Positions 49,500 to 59,007 of a stretch of 59,007 nucleotides of DNA are shown here, one piece after another (positions within the stretch are counted from its first letter, which is position 1; each line of letters begins with the position of its first letter). Both the position numbers and the translations under genes were made by a program. The DNA comes from Xylaria sp. FL1777 (Eukaryota > Ascomycota > Sordariomycetes > Xylariales > Xylariaceae): NCBI GenBank assembly GCA_022578965.1, contig MU400745.1, positions 1 through 59,007 on the forward strand, written 5' to 3'. The notes beneath the pieces were generated by a model. That model searched no databases. It had not been told where the DNA came from and saw only the letters and a list, made by a program, of their open reading frames with translations.

Positions 49500-51390
49500 T
49501 TTGTAGCTTTAAATAAACACTTTAGATTTTATTGCTTATAGTATTATAAAACGCAGCAAATAAGCTATTTTATAAAATTAACTGCAATATTACATTTATA
49601 TTTGTTATAACATAAAAATTAAACGTTTTTTGCGCATAATTAGCAGCAATAATAATAAACTTTATAATTAAATAATCTTTATTTTAGCTTAAAACAAAAT
49701 TAAAGTTATAATTGTTTAAAGCACTTTAGTATTTTGTTTTTATTATAATATTATATTACAAACATTTTTTTATAGTTATTTTTATTAAGTAATAAACAAA
49801 AAGAACTATTAAAAAGCTTATTAAATTAAGGCTTAGCTTAAATTTAAGTTTTTTAAAACTTAAAAAATAGTTCTTTTTTAAGTCTTGTAGCTTATAATAT
49901 AATTTATAAGCAATTTTAAATAAAAACTGCTTAAGCGTTAAGTTTTTTTTGTTAATATTTAAGTTTATTACATTTTAGTTGCATTTTTATAGCATATTAA
50001 ATCGTAATTATGCTTACTATAAAGTAGTGTTGCTATTTTAAAATATTTTTTAAGCAAAAGGAACGCTTTAGGTATAAAACAAATAAAAGACCTTTTTTTT
50101 AAACTAATTAATTAATAAAATAATAAAATAATCGTTAAACTTATATTAGCTAATATTATATTTTACAGCAATTTAAATTAAAGTGCTATATATATAGTTA
50201 TAAAAGCGTTAATTAAACTAGTAATATTTTAAGCAATAAAACTTTTAGTTAATTATAAGCTGCTTAAACAAAGATTTCTTTAATAAATTTAAGTCCTGTT
50301 TTAATAATAGCTTTTTAATAAAGCTTAAATGCATGCTAGTTTGTAGTATATTAAAAAGTTTTTTAAAACTTTTATTGCTATTATTAATAATCTTTTTAAA
50401 CTACTAAAATTGCTGTTTATAAGTGCACTTAATGCTAAAAATTAAGTAAATTATACTATAGTTTATAAAAGCATTAAATAAATACTTAAGCTTAAGTTTT
50501 TTAGTTTTAAAGTTTTCTTTGTTATAATAAGTATATAACCATTGTTTTAACAGTAATAAAACAACTAAAGCTATGCTTTGTTTTATAAAGTTTATATTAT
50601 TAAACGTTATAAATAAATTATTAGCTGCATGGTTTGCTAATATTGCATAGTTATTATTAATAAAAAATCTTGCATAGTTATATACTACATTTAAAAAAAA
50701 GCTAAAAAAGCTAAAATTAAACCGTAGTTAAAGCTTTGTTTAATTACAAAATCTAGTAAATATATCTTTATCCTTAGATTTTTTAAAAAAATTAAATATA
50801 TCTTTAGTTATTTTGCTAACATATTATTTAAATGCTTTTTTATTAGCATAAAATAATTAACTAAGCTTTTTAAAGTATTTTTAGCATTTTTTTAATATTT
50901 TTACTTAAATTATAATAAGTATTATGCTTTTAAAAAAAACCCTAAGTATTTAAGTTATATAAACAAGGTTTAAAAAAGCTACTTTTAGTGCTACTTAAAA
51001 GTAACTATAGTTATTTTAAGTCCGGTTGCCTTTTTTGCAAATAATAATACTATTGTTTAATTTAGCTTTTTTAGCATTAACTAATTTATAATTAAAAGCA
51101 AAAGCTTTATTTAAATTTAAAGTTTTAACATTATAATAATAACTATAATTAGTATTATGTTTTTTAGTATTAATTAACTTATAATTAAAAGTAAAAGCTT
51201 TATATTTAAGCTTTTTTAAATCTAAAGTTTTAATATTATAATAACTATAATTAATATTATATTTATTAAAATAATAAGCTTTATACTTAAATTTTTTTAA
51301 GTTTAAAGTTTTAATATTATTATAGTTATTATAATTAAGTTTATTATTGTTTTTAATAAGCTGTTTTAATTTATTTTTAGTAGCAAGCAT
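49500..51390 (-). pseudogene. Decayed gene of unknown family with repetitive N-terminus
   Basis: The first 124 codons (51390-51019, stop to 51016) are open from an ATG. The same frame continues through RIP-type stops to at least 49554: I checked recognisable non-random stretches at 50673, 50544, 50067, 49872 and 49554, and all are in phase, giving at least 610-630 codons. The N-terminus carries about three diverged repeats of roughly 30-36 residues around YNIKTLDLKKLKYKAF and FNYKLINTKK, rich in Asn/Lys where Asp/Glu codons may have stood. The later part contains ILANHAANNLFITF and QWLYTYYNKENF, with no membrane segment obvious. I recognise no family. It could be a gag-like protein of an unbounded element or a duplicated host gene caught by RIP. 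Confidence 0.55.
51016..51390 (-). pseudogene. Intact 124-codon N-terminal segment of the decayed gene
   Basis: The longest open frame in the window, starting MLATKNKLKQLIKNNNK at 51390 and ending GNRT before a TAA. It holds the three N-terminal repeats. It is lysine/asparagine/tyrosine-rich, partly as a result of mutation. Unlikely to be a functional protein by itself, because the frame clearly continues past the stop. Confidence 0.5.
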
Positions 51391-51749
51391 GTTTTAGTTT
51401 TTTATTTTCTTGGTAAACTAAATGTATATAGCTAGATAAATTAAAGCGTTATTAAAGCTAAAAAGGAAAAAAAAGGGGTATTGCTTTATTAACGTATAAT
51501 AGCAAAGTGAAATATTAAAAGCAATAAGTTTAACACTACCACTTAATAAATAGCTAAAATGTTAAAAGTATAATAAATAAAAAGTTAAGCTATTTAATTT
51601 ACTTAATAAAAAGCAAAGTATAAAATAAGTATAAACTAGCAAAAATAAATAATATTCTTTATATAATAATATAAAGCTAGCATTAATATATATAAATTAA
51701 AACTAATATAAGCTAACTAAGCAAAAAGTTTAAATAAACTTATTAACTA
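51391..51749. other. Upstream region of the decayed gene, nothing recognised
   Basis: Contains CTTGGTAAACTAAATG near 51409-51424 and AAAAAGGGGTATTG near 51472-51485, both less depleted than average. No promoter element can be defined. Confidence 0.35.
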
Positions 51750-52015
51750 AAAAAAATATTGCTAATATATTTATTAATAAAGAAATACTTATAAACTAAA
51801 AGAATTTTTGCTAATATATTTATTAGCTAAAAAACGCTTATAAACTAAAAAACTTCTATAAATTAAAAGAATTTTTGTTAATATATTTATTAATTAAAAA
51901 ACATTTATAAATTAAAAGATATATTGCTAAAAACTTGTTAACTAAAAGAATTATTGCTAAAAATCTATTATTAAAAAATATATTAGCTAAAAAACATATA
52001 ACTAAAAAATATATA
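51750..52015. repeat. Degenerate 30-60-bp tandem repeat
   Basis: Units built from TTGCTAATATATTTATTA, then CTAAAAAAC and TTATAAACTAAAAGAATTTT, recur five or more times with shrinking length towards the right. Non-coding. Confidence 0.65.
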
Positions 52016-52669
52016 AAGTATAAAACGCGTTAATTTAAATAATATATTAAAAAAGCTTTAAGCTTAAAATATTTACAAGTAAAAACTATAATATTAAAGC
52101 AACTATAAAAAATAAGTACTTAAGCTTTTATTATTATAAAGCTGCAAAAACTAAAAAGTTTAACTTATATATAGTTATAGCTTAGTTAAGAAATATTTAT
52201 ATATATATTTTATTTATATAACATTATATATTATTTATTTATAGCATAATATAAACTATGTTTAAAAGCTTTTTATATTTTTTTTTAGCTTTTTAGCTAA
52301 GGTTGTTATTTTTTTTCTTAAAACTAAAGGTTTGCAAAAGTACGCAAATTAATTAAGCTTAAAAATGTTATGTAATATAGCTTATATAGCTATTTTTATA
52401 GCACTTATTACATTTAAGCAGCATTTAAACAGTTATTAAAATATTAAAAATAAATTAATTAATGTTTTTAGTTGCTATATAAGCAACATAAATAAAACAA
52501 TAAAAGAACGCATTGCATGTTTTTATGCACTTAATAATATTAAAACAGCTATAAGCTTTATATAGTAGTACTTAAAAGTAAACTAAGCAATATATTAAGT
52601 ATTTCTTAAGATTTTAGTTAATAAAATAAAATAGGAACAGTTTTCTTTTATAAAATAAATAACTATACC
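52016..52669. other. AT-rich DNA, nothing recognised
   Basis: No coding trace, repeat array or RNA gene seen. Confidence 0.4.
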
Positions 52670-52880
52670 TTAAAACTAAAATAATAATAGTAATAATAAT
52701 AATAGCAATAATAATAAAACAAAATTTAATAATAAGATAAAATTTAAATAATAGAACTAAATCTAATAATAAAACTAAATTTAACAATAAAACTAAAAAT
52801 AATAGCAGTGTTAATAATAGTAATACTAATAATAATAATGCTAATAATAGTAATATTAATAACAACAGTAATACTAAAAA
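52670..52880. repeat. Imperfect trinucleotide (AAT/AAC) microsatellite
   Basis: Runs of AATAATAATAG, AATAAAACTAAATTTAAT and similar. On the minus strand it opens a 91-codon leucine-rich frame (52614-52889), which is a composition artefact and not called. Confidence 0.75.
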
Positions 52881-53097
52881 CAAAAGCAACTTATATATTA
52901 TATTTAAGCGCTTAATAAACTAAAAGTTTAGCTAAAACAAAGATATATTTTAAACAAAAAAACAAGCTTGCTTAATTTTAAATAAACTTAGGTTTAAGAA
53001 ACGCTAATATATAATAATACTAATTATTATTTAAAGTTTTATACTTTTTTATTAAAAGCTATAAAATTAGTTGCTTATAATTTATATCGAGTTATAA

Positions 53098-53165
53098 TAT
53101 ATATATATATAATTATAATATAAGTATTTTTAAATAAGTTTGCTTTATATATATATATATATACG
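53098..53165. repeat. Two (TA)n microsatellite tracts
   Basis: TA runs at 53098-53112 and 53147-53162, separated by AT-rich sequence. Sites like these can extrude as hairpins, but no function is implied. Confidence 0.7.
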
Positions 53166-53929
53166 TATGCTAAAGTAAATAATGCTGCTTTTAGTTAATT
53201 AATCGAAATTAATTAGTTAAGTTACTAAAATTAACTTATAATAGCTAGCTGCATTTAATTAGCTTAATTTAATATACTTTTTTAATTAAAGCGCTATAGA
53301 TTTTTTAATTACTAAAATTAAAACTACTTTAAAACTTACTGTTTTTAGTGTTTTATAAGCTATAAATTTAAAAATTTCATATAAATCTTTTTTTAGGATT
53401 AATAAACTTATATAAGACTTTTTATACTTATGTTTTAAAGTTAATAAAAGTTAATAAATATATAAAAAAGTTAACTTTAATTAATTAATAAAGTTATGTT
53501 TAATAATATAAAGCATATTAAGCTTATTTAATAAATTAAGCGTAGTGTTAAAATGTGCTAAGTTTATTAAATCTTAGTTTATATTAAATTTTATTTTTAC
53601 TGCAAATAAACTTTAGCATAACTAATAATTATTAAAATTAAGTGATTTTAATTAATTAATTAGCTAATTGCATTAAGTTTACTATATATAACAATTGCGT
53701 AAAAAGCTATAGCTGCTAAAATTAAGTAATTTTAATTTTAGTATATATTAAGCTAACTATATTAAGTTTACTACATAAAGAGCTATAGCTATTTATTTAC
53801 TTATTTATATATTATATTAATTAAACTAATCTTAACTATAAGTTAGTTTTATATATAACTATTAATATTTAAAGGCATTTATATATTATTTAGTAATAAA
53901 AAAGTAATAATATATTATAAGCTATTATT
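53166..53929. other. AT-rich DNA with scattered TTAATTAATTAG and AAGTTTACTA motifs
   Basis: Degenerate short repeats (ATTAAGTTTACTATATATAA at 53675 and ATTAAGTTTACTACATAAAG at 53761) suggest an old tandem origin. No gene. Confidence 0.4.
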
Positions 53930-55260
53930 AATACAAAAAGTTTTAGCAATTATGCATTTATTAGTTAATTATGCAAGCTATAAACTAAGCATTAAAAGTA
54001 TAAAAATATTTACTAGTTAATTATTATGTAAGCTATAAACTAAGCATTAAAAAGTGCTAAAACATATAAAAGCATATAAAAAATAGCAGTATATTTACTA
54101 GGTTAATTACGCAAGCTATAAACTAAGCATATCGGTTAATTATATAAGCATTTATTAGTTAATTACGCAAGCTATGCTAAAATATATAAACAAAAAGTAA
54201 TAATTACTACGCAAGCATTAAAACTAATAAATTTGCAGTTAAGCTAATAATGCTAGTTCTAAAGAACATGCAAGCTATAAATAAAGCATTAAGCTATGCT
54301 AAAATAACGTTAATTATATAAATTATAAGCATTTATTAGTTAATTATATAAGCATTTGTTAGTTAATATATAAGCATTTATTAGTTAATTATATAAGCAT
54401 TTATTAGTTAATTATATAGGCATTTATTAGTTAATTATGTGGGCATTTATTAGTAATTATGCAAGCTATACTAAAACATACAAAAGTATACAAAAAATAA
54501 AAAACAAAGCATTAAAAAGTGCTAAAATAAAGATTAATGATTAATTATGTAAGCATTTACTAATTAATTAAGTATATAAATAAAGCACTAAAAAGTGCTA
54601 AAATAACTAAGTTTAATAGTGCACTTAGTATTTATTAGTTAATTATATAAGCTATAAACAAAGCATTAAAAAGTGCTAAAACATATAAAAAATAGCAATA
54701 ATTACGCGTTTATTAATTAGTTATATAAACATTTACTAGTTAATTATATAAGCTATAAACTAAAACTAAGAGTATTAAAATAACTAAGTTTAATAGTTAA
54801 TTATATAAGCTATAAGCATTTATTAATTAATTGCGCGAGCTATATTAAAAGTATTAATATAACTAAGTTTAAACGTTTATTAAAAGCATTTATTAATTAA
54901 CTATAAGGGCTATAAATTAAGCACTAAAAATGCTAAAACATATAAAAGCATTAAATATTTACTACGTATAAAAAGCAGTAAGCATTTGCCACTTATAGTT
55001 AATTATATAAGCATTTATAAACAAGTATACATAAATAAGCACTAAAGTGCTAACTTAGCTAATTTAACGATTAATTAAGTATAAAAGCATTTATTAGTAC
55101 TAATTAATTAAGAACTAAATATATAAGCTATAAGTTAAAGTTAAGTTTAGCAAATGTAATTAACCTTAAAAGTGCTAAAATAACTATGCGTATATATAAA
55201 TATTAATTATATAAGTTAATTATATAAACATTTATTAAATTAAGCTAATATAATTTATAT
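53930..55260. repeat. Degenerate satellite of about 24 bp (AGCATTTATTAGTTAATTATATA)
   Basis: The clearest array is 54326-54456: six units of about 24 bp reading GCATTTATTAGTTAATTATA, one with the GTGGGCATTTATTAG variant. Around it the unit is mixed with a second motif, GCAAGCTATAAACTAAGCATTAAAAAGTGCTAAAA, that recurs at 53966, 54026, 54114 and elsewhere. The whole 1.3 kb looks like one higher-order satellite that has drifted. No coding. Confidence 0.75.
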
Positions 55261-56145
55261 AAAAGCTTTACTAAAGGTTAAGTTTAAAGCATTTAATGTA
55301 CTAAATATTTTAATTAGTATGCTTTTAAAAAGTCTTTTAAAAGCTTATTTATATATTTATATTTTTAGCAAATAATATTAAAAATTAATGTTAGTTTTAT
55401 TAGGTTATCTTTATAGTGATTAAAGCTATATTTTCTATATTTAATTATTTTAAGAGATTTATTATTTAAAACATAACGCTTAATTATTACTAAAGGTTTA
55501 TAATTTAGTGCTAAACTTAAGATAAAAAAATAATTATTAAACTATATAAACTTGTTTAAATAAAAAAACAATAATAAAATAGCAGTAAAGAAAAATATAT
55601 GCTAAAGATTATTTATAAACATATAAGTAATTTTTATATAATATATGTTTACTTTATTAAACCGGTAAGGTTTTTAAATATATAAAAACTTAATAAAAGT
55701 ATGCTTTGTTTTATATAATTAAGCATAAATAAAAGATTGTTTAGTATATTTAAGGTACTAAAAAAAGCTATAATAAAAGCAAAAAGATTTAAGAACTTTT
55801 TTTAGGTTTGTGGTAATTTCCTATTATTTTCTGGTCTCCTAGTATTTTTTTAAGTTTAATAGTTTACTAATAAATTATGTTTTAATGCTTATATTTAATT
55901 TAATAATGAATTATAGCTGCAAATAATAGCTAACTTAAAAAAATCGAGGTTTTTTAAAAAATATTAAGGATTTTTTATTATTACTAATATTATTACTACT
56001 ATTATTACTATTACTACTATATTAATAACTAATTGTTTATATACACTAAGGCTTTATAAATAAACTTGATTTTTTTAGCTAAATATAATAGCTTAAATAA
56101 TAATATAAAGTATATATATATAGTTTATGTTTATTAATGTTGCAG
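55261..56145. other. AT-rich DNA with a short less-mutated islet
   Basis: 55805-55850 (GGTTTGTGGTAATTTCC and TCTGGTCTCCTAGT) keeps TGG, GTGG and CTCC and stands out from its surroundings. No gene, TIR or RNA structure could be assigned. A run of TATTACTAC-type triplets follows at 55977-56027. Confidence 0.45.
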
Positions 56146-56520
56146 TATATAGCTTTTCTTTAAGTGTTTTTATGTTTTTTTGCTAGTAATATATAGCTTC
56201 CCTTTAAGTGTTTATGCTTTTTTTTGCTAGTAATATATAGTTTTTCCTTAAATATTTATGCTTTTTTTTACTAGTAATAAGTGGTTTCCCTTTAAGTGTT
56301 TATGCCTTTTTTTGCTAACAATAAGTGGTTTTTTTTTAGGTGTTTTAGTATGCTTTTTTTTATTAGCATGCTAGTTTTAGCTTAAGTTATATAAAGCTAC
56401 AATATATAGTTTTTTCTTAAGTATTTATGCCTTTTTTTGCTAGCAATATATAGTTTTTTTTTAAGTATTTATGCTTTGTTAATAATATATATATTTTCTT
56501 TTAAGTATTAATGCTTTTTT
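56146..56520. repeat. About 45-bp tandem repeat, 7 degenerate copies
   Basis: Units open AATATATAGYTTTYCTTTAA, continue GTGTTTATGC and close TTTTTTTGCTAGT. Copies begin near 56146, 56190, 56234, 56277 and 56325, then after a diverged stretch at about 56408, 56450 and 56487. Some units keep TTCCCTTT. Non-coding. Confidence 0.75.
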
Positions 56521-56696
56521 TTACGTTTTTTATTTATTTTGCAGCAAAAAGCAAACTAAAAAGTTTGTATTTTAGCTGCTTAATTATAAGCAATTTTTTA
56601 AGTAAAACTAACCTTTATAAATAAACAGCTTAAGTTTTAAATATTTTATTAAGTTAAAATCTGACTTTTTTTATTGCTGCTATTATATTATTATTT

Positions 56697-56766
56697 TTTA
56701 TTACTTTTTTTTACTTTGCATTATTTTTTTTTACTTTATATTATTTTTTTTTACTTTATATTATTT
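56697..56766. repeat. 21-bp TTTTTTTACTTTATATTATT repeat, about 3 copies
   Basis: Three near-identical units in a row ending with TTTTGC. Low complexity. Confidence 0.65.
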
Positions 56767-57917
56767 TGCAAACATAATAAAAAATAATTATAACAAATGT
56801 AATTTTACAAAAAGCTATTAATATTATTGTTTATATTAGCAAAGTAAAACTTATTTATATAATTATTATATGTTTACTTTATTAATTATAAGCTAACTAA
56901 AAGCTTTATAGTTTATAATAGCAATTTTCTAGATTTTTTTTATTTAAAAAAAAAAGAAATATATAATAATAATCTTTAGCTATTAGTTTTTAGTTAATTT
57001 AATAATATTACTTTTATTTTTAGTAATATTAATGTTATACTTAATATTAAGCTTAAATTAGTTATTTTTTATAAATTTATTAAAAATAAGTTTTATAGCA
57101 TAGTTTAAAATACATTAGCTTAATATTTATAAAGCATATATGCTTTTAAGTTTAAGGTTTATTATATAAGCTATTAATTCTGCTATAATAAATGCACTAA
57201 GGAAATTATTAAAGTTTACATAAAAGCGTACGCTTAAGTTAATAAAAAAGCAACTTAAGCAAATATTTAAAAATAAAATAAATAAAGTAATAAGTATAAA
57301 GAAATAAAAAGCAGTACATAAAGTAAATTAAGTAAATTACGTTTAAAATTAAAGGTATAATATATAATTAAAGCTAGTTTTTTAAGAAAAAATTTAACTT
57401 TATTTATTTATTTAAAATATAATAATTTATTATACTAAAGGTTTATATAGTTATAAGTAGTATATAAATAATTATAATTAATAGCTAATATTTATAAGTA
57501 GTTATAGCTAAGTATATGTTTTTTTAGCTAATAATAGTAGCCTTAATAAATAATATATTTGCAAGCAAATGTAAAATTATCTTAGGTGCTTTAAACTAAA
57601 ATAGTTTTTACGTTTATATTTCTTTAGTTATACTACTTCTTTACTAATTATAACTTTTTTTATTTTTTTTAATATAAACTTAGAATTTTGGTTTAAAGCA
57701 ACTATATTAATTTTCTTGCTTACGTTTTTATTTAAAAAACAACAAACTATAATTTATTTATGTAGCAACTTTAAATCTGTTTAAAGTTATACTTAATTAA
57801 TTAATTATTATATTTTATATATAATTATATTTTTTTTGTATTTTTCTAACGTTTAATTTTTGTTGTATTGCATACTATAGATTTTTTAACTAAAATATTG
57901 TTTTTTTTATTATTGTT
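56767..57917. other. AT-rich DNA, nothing recognised
   Basis: No coding trace, RNA gene or array seen before the MITE. Confidence 0.4.
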
Positions 57918-57925
57918 TTTTTTAT
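57918..57925. repeat. 8-bp target-site duplication TTTTTTAT, left of MITE
   Basis: Exact repeat of 58362-58369. Confidence 0.85.
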
Positions 57926-58361
57926 GGGAATTGATACAAACACATGAAAAATTGATACAGACACATGATGCTTACAGACACATGACGAATAACTTTTCAA
58001 CCACCGGTCGCACCGCAACCTGAAACATATTCTTTGGAAGCTAATTGCAAGGGGATTCCAGAAATGCAAACGGTTTGTTCGTACGACCAACGGTCGCAGA
58101 GATATTCGCAGTTGAAGAAAATATGCTAATAAACGAAAAAGTGACCTTCTGTATAAGCATAAAACATGAATATCTCTGCGACCGCTAGGCGTACAAACAA
58201 ACCGTTTACATTTCTGGAATCCTCTCGCAATTAGCTTTCAAATGAGCCCGGTTGCATTGCGGTGCGATGGGTGGTTGTGAAGTTATTTGAAAAACAAGCC
58301 TATCATGTGTCTGTAAGGCCATGTGTCTGTATCAATTTCTCATGTGTCTGTATTAATTCCC
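57926..58361. mobile_element. Unmutated fold-back MITE, MULE-type ends
   Basis: 436 bp, bounded by an 8-bp TSD, with ends GGGAATTGATACAAACACAT and (inverted) GGGAATTAATACAGACACAT. It is the only stretch of ordinary base composition in the window, with many CA/TG, so it has not been through RIP. The two halves are inverted copies almost to the centre: CAACCACC, AGCTAATTGC, ATTCCAGAAATG, AACGGTTTGTT and CGGTCGCAGAGATATTC occur on the left and as complements on the right, with some divergence. It encodes nothing; the 66-codon frame at 57890-58090 (minus) is fortuitous. Only about the first 60 bp match the MULE at 43483-47058, so the interior is not a simple deletion product of that copy. Confidence 0.9.
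57936..57985 (+). promoter_or_regulatory. Three sub-terminal ACARACACATGA motifs, candidate transposase sites
   Basis: Copies at 57936-57947, 57957-57968 and 57974-57985, spaced 21 and 17 bp. The right end has the complementary set (TCATGTGTCTGT at about 58341, CATGTGTCTGT at about 58321 and TCATGTGTCTGT at about 58304). The same three-motif layout survives in mutated form in the MULE left end. Transposase binding is inferred, not shown. Confidence 0.55.
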
Positions 58362-58369
58362 TTTTTTAT
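58362..58369. repeat. 8-bp target-site duplication TTTTTTAT, right of MITE
   Basis: Exact repeat of 57918-57925, directly after the terminal CCC. Confidence 0.85.
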
Positions 58370-59007
58370 AATTATTTTGCTTGCTTATATAGTTTACTAT
58401 ACTAGCATTTATGCTACTTTTTATATTTAAATTAATTAACTTTTTTAATATTACTTTTATTACCTTTAACCTTAAAAATAATTTTAATTATAAAAGCAAT
58501 AATTTAAATAAAAAATTTAATTTTATATGCTAGTAATAAATTATAATAAATATGCAAAAGTATTAACATTATAATTATAATTAAAGCTATAATTTTTGTT
58601 AGTTTTTAAAAGAATAGCTTTTATTGCAAATTATAATTAATAACTAATTAAAGCTATAAATGCATAAAATAATTAATATATTAAAAAACTTTAAAGTTTA
58701 ATAACGTTTTTAAAAAGCTAGTATTTAAATAAAATTTAAAAAAAACAATATAAATTGTAATATTGCTAACATTTTTGCATTTTAAAATAAGCTTTTTATT
58801 TTATTTAAATAACTAGCTTTTACTAAATTTAATTTTAAAGCATTTAAAGCTTTTAATAAAAGGCTTTATTAAATTAAAAATGTTTATAATATATAATAAA
58901 TCAAAAAATTACTTTGTTTTTTTTAGTTTTAAATTTAAAACATATTTTTATGTTTTGCTGCTTTTTTTTTAAGTATTTTTACAAATTAGCAAACTAAGCA
59001 TAAATTT
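58370..59007. other. AT-rich DNA to window end, nothing recognised
   Basis: No gene, repeat array or transposon end seen. Confidence 0.4.

Noticed and set aside
52614..52889. 91-codon leucine-rich open frame
   Set aside because: Created by the AAT/AAC microsatellite read on the minus strand.
57890..58090. 66-codon open frame over the MITE
   Set aside because: Runs from flanking poly(T) into a non-coding fold-back element; MITEs do not encode protein.
1..59007. Mitochondrial or organelle DNA, or an AT-rich bacterial/apicomplexan genome, as source
   Set aside because: No organelle genes, no tRNAs and almost no open frames. Degraded gypsy and MULE elements with transition-type stops fit fungal RIP better.

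Overview
This window looks like a gene-free, extremely AT-rich block from a filamentous ascomycete (Pezizomycotina) genome: a stack of transposons ruined by repeat-induced point mutation (RIP). Every recognisable coding trace is a transposon protein whose frame is kept while Gln/Trp/Arg codons have become TAA/TAG, Asp became Asn, Glu became Lys and Gly became Lys, which is what C-to-T on either strand produces. No rRNA, tRNA, CRISPR, bacterial operon or intact host gene was seen. The species cannot be named from the sequence. Conceptual translations below were done by hand.

Layout. (1) 1-2224: the 5' part of a minus-strand Ty3/gypsy LTR retrotransposon (element A), running off the left edge. 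(2) 4976-12682: a complete plus-strand copy of the same family (element B), with 496-bp LTRs, target-site duplication TTATA and RT, RNase H and integrase traces in one frame. A and B form a roughly 2.2-kb inverted repeat around a 2.75-kb spacer. (3) 12.7-17.6 kb: non-coding DNA rich in tandem and palindromic repeats, including a satellite that switches orientation and a 15-bp minisatellite. (4) 17603-32559: 304-bp LTRs around about 15 kb (element D), with gypsy RT/RNase H/integrase at about 23.9-26.5 kb and a second long decayed reading frame, function unknown, at about 29.7-31.8 kb. (5) 33675-42417: a complete minus-strand gypsy element (E), 207-bp LTRs, TSD AATGT, pol in one frame. (6) 43483-47058: a RIP-degraded Mutator-like DNA transposon (MULE) with about 90-bp terminal inverted repeats and the 8-bp TSD ATATAAAA. 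(7) 47-57.9 kb: a decayed minus-strand gene of unknown family (51390 down to about 49500, at least 630 codons in one frame with a repetitive N-terminus), then several tandem arrays. (8) 57926-58361: an unmutated 436-bp fold-back MITE with the 8-bp TSD TTTTTTAT, whose ends match those of the MULE at 43.5-47.1 kb.

How the parts relate. The LTR elements and the MULE were inserted, duplicated and then mutated beyond function. The MITE is the only sequence of ordinary base composition, so it either arrived after mutagenesis or escaped it. The most interesting items are the MULE/MITE pair, with three conserved sub-terminal motif copies at each MULE and MITE left end, and the two long decayed reading frames that I could not assign to a family.
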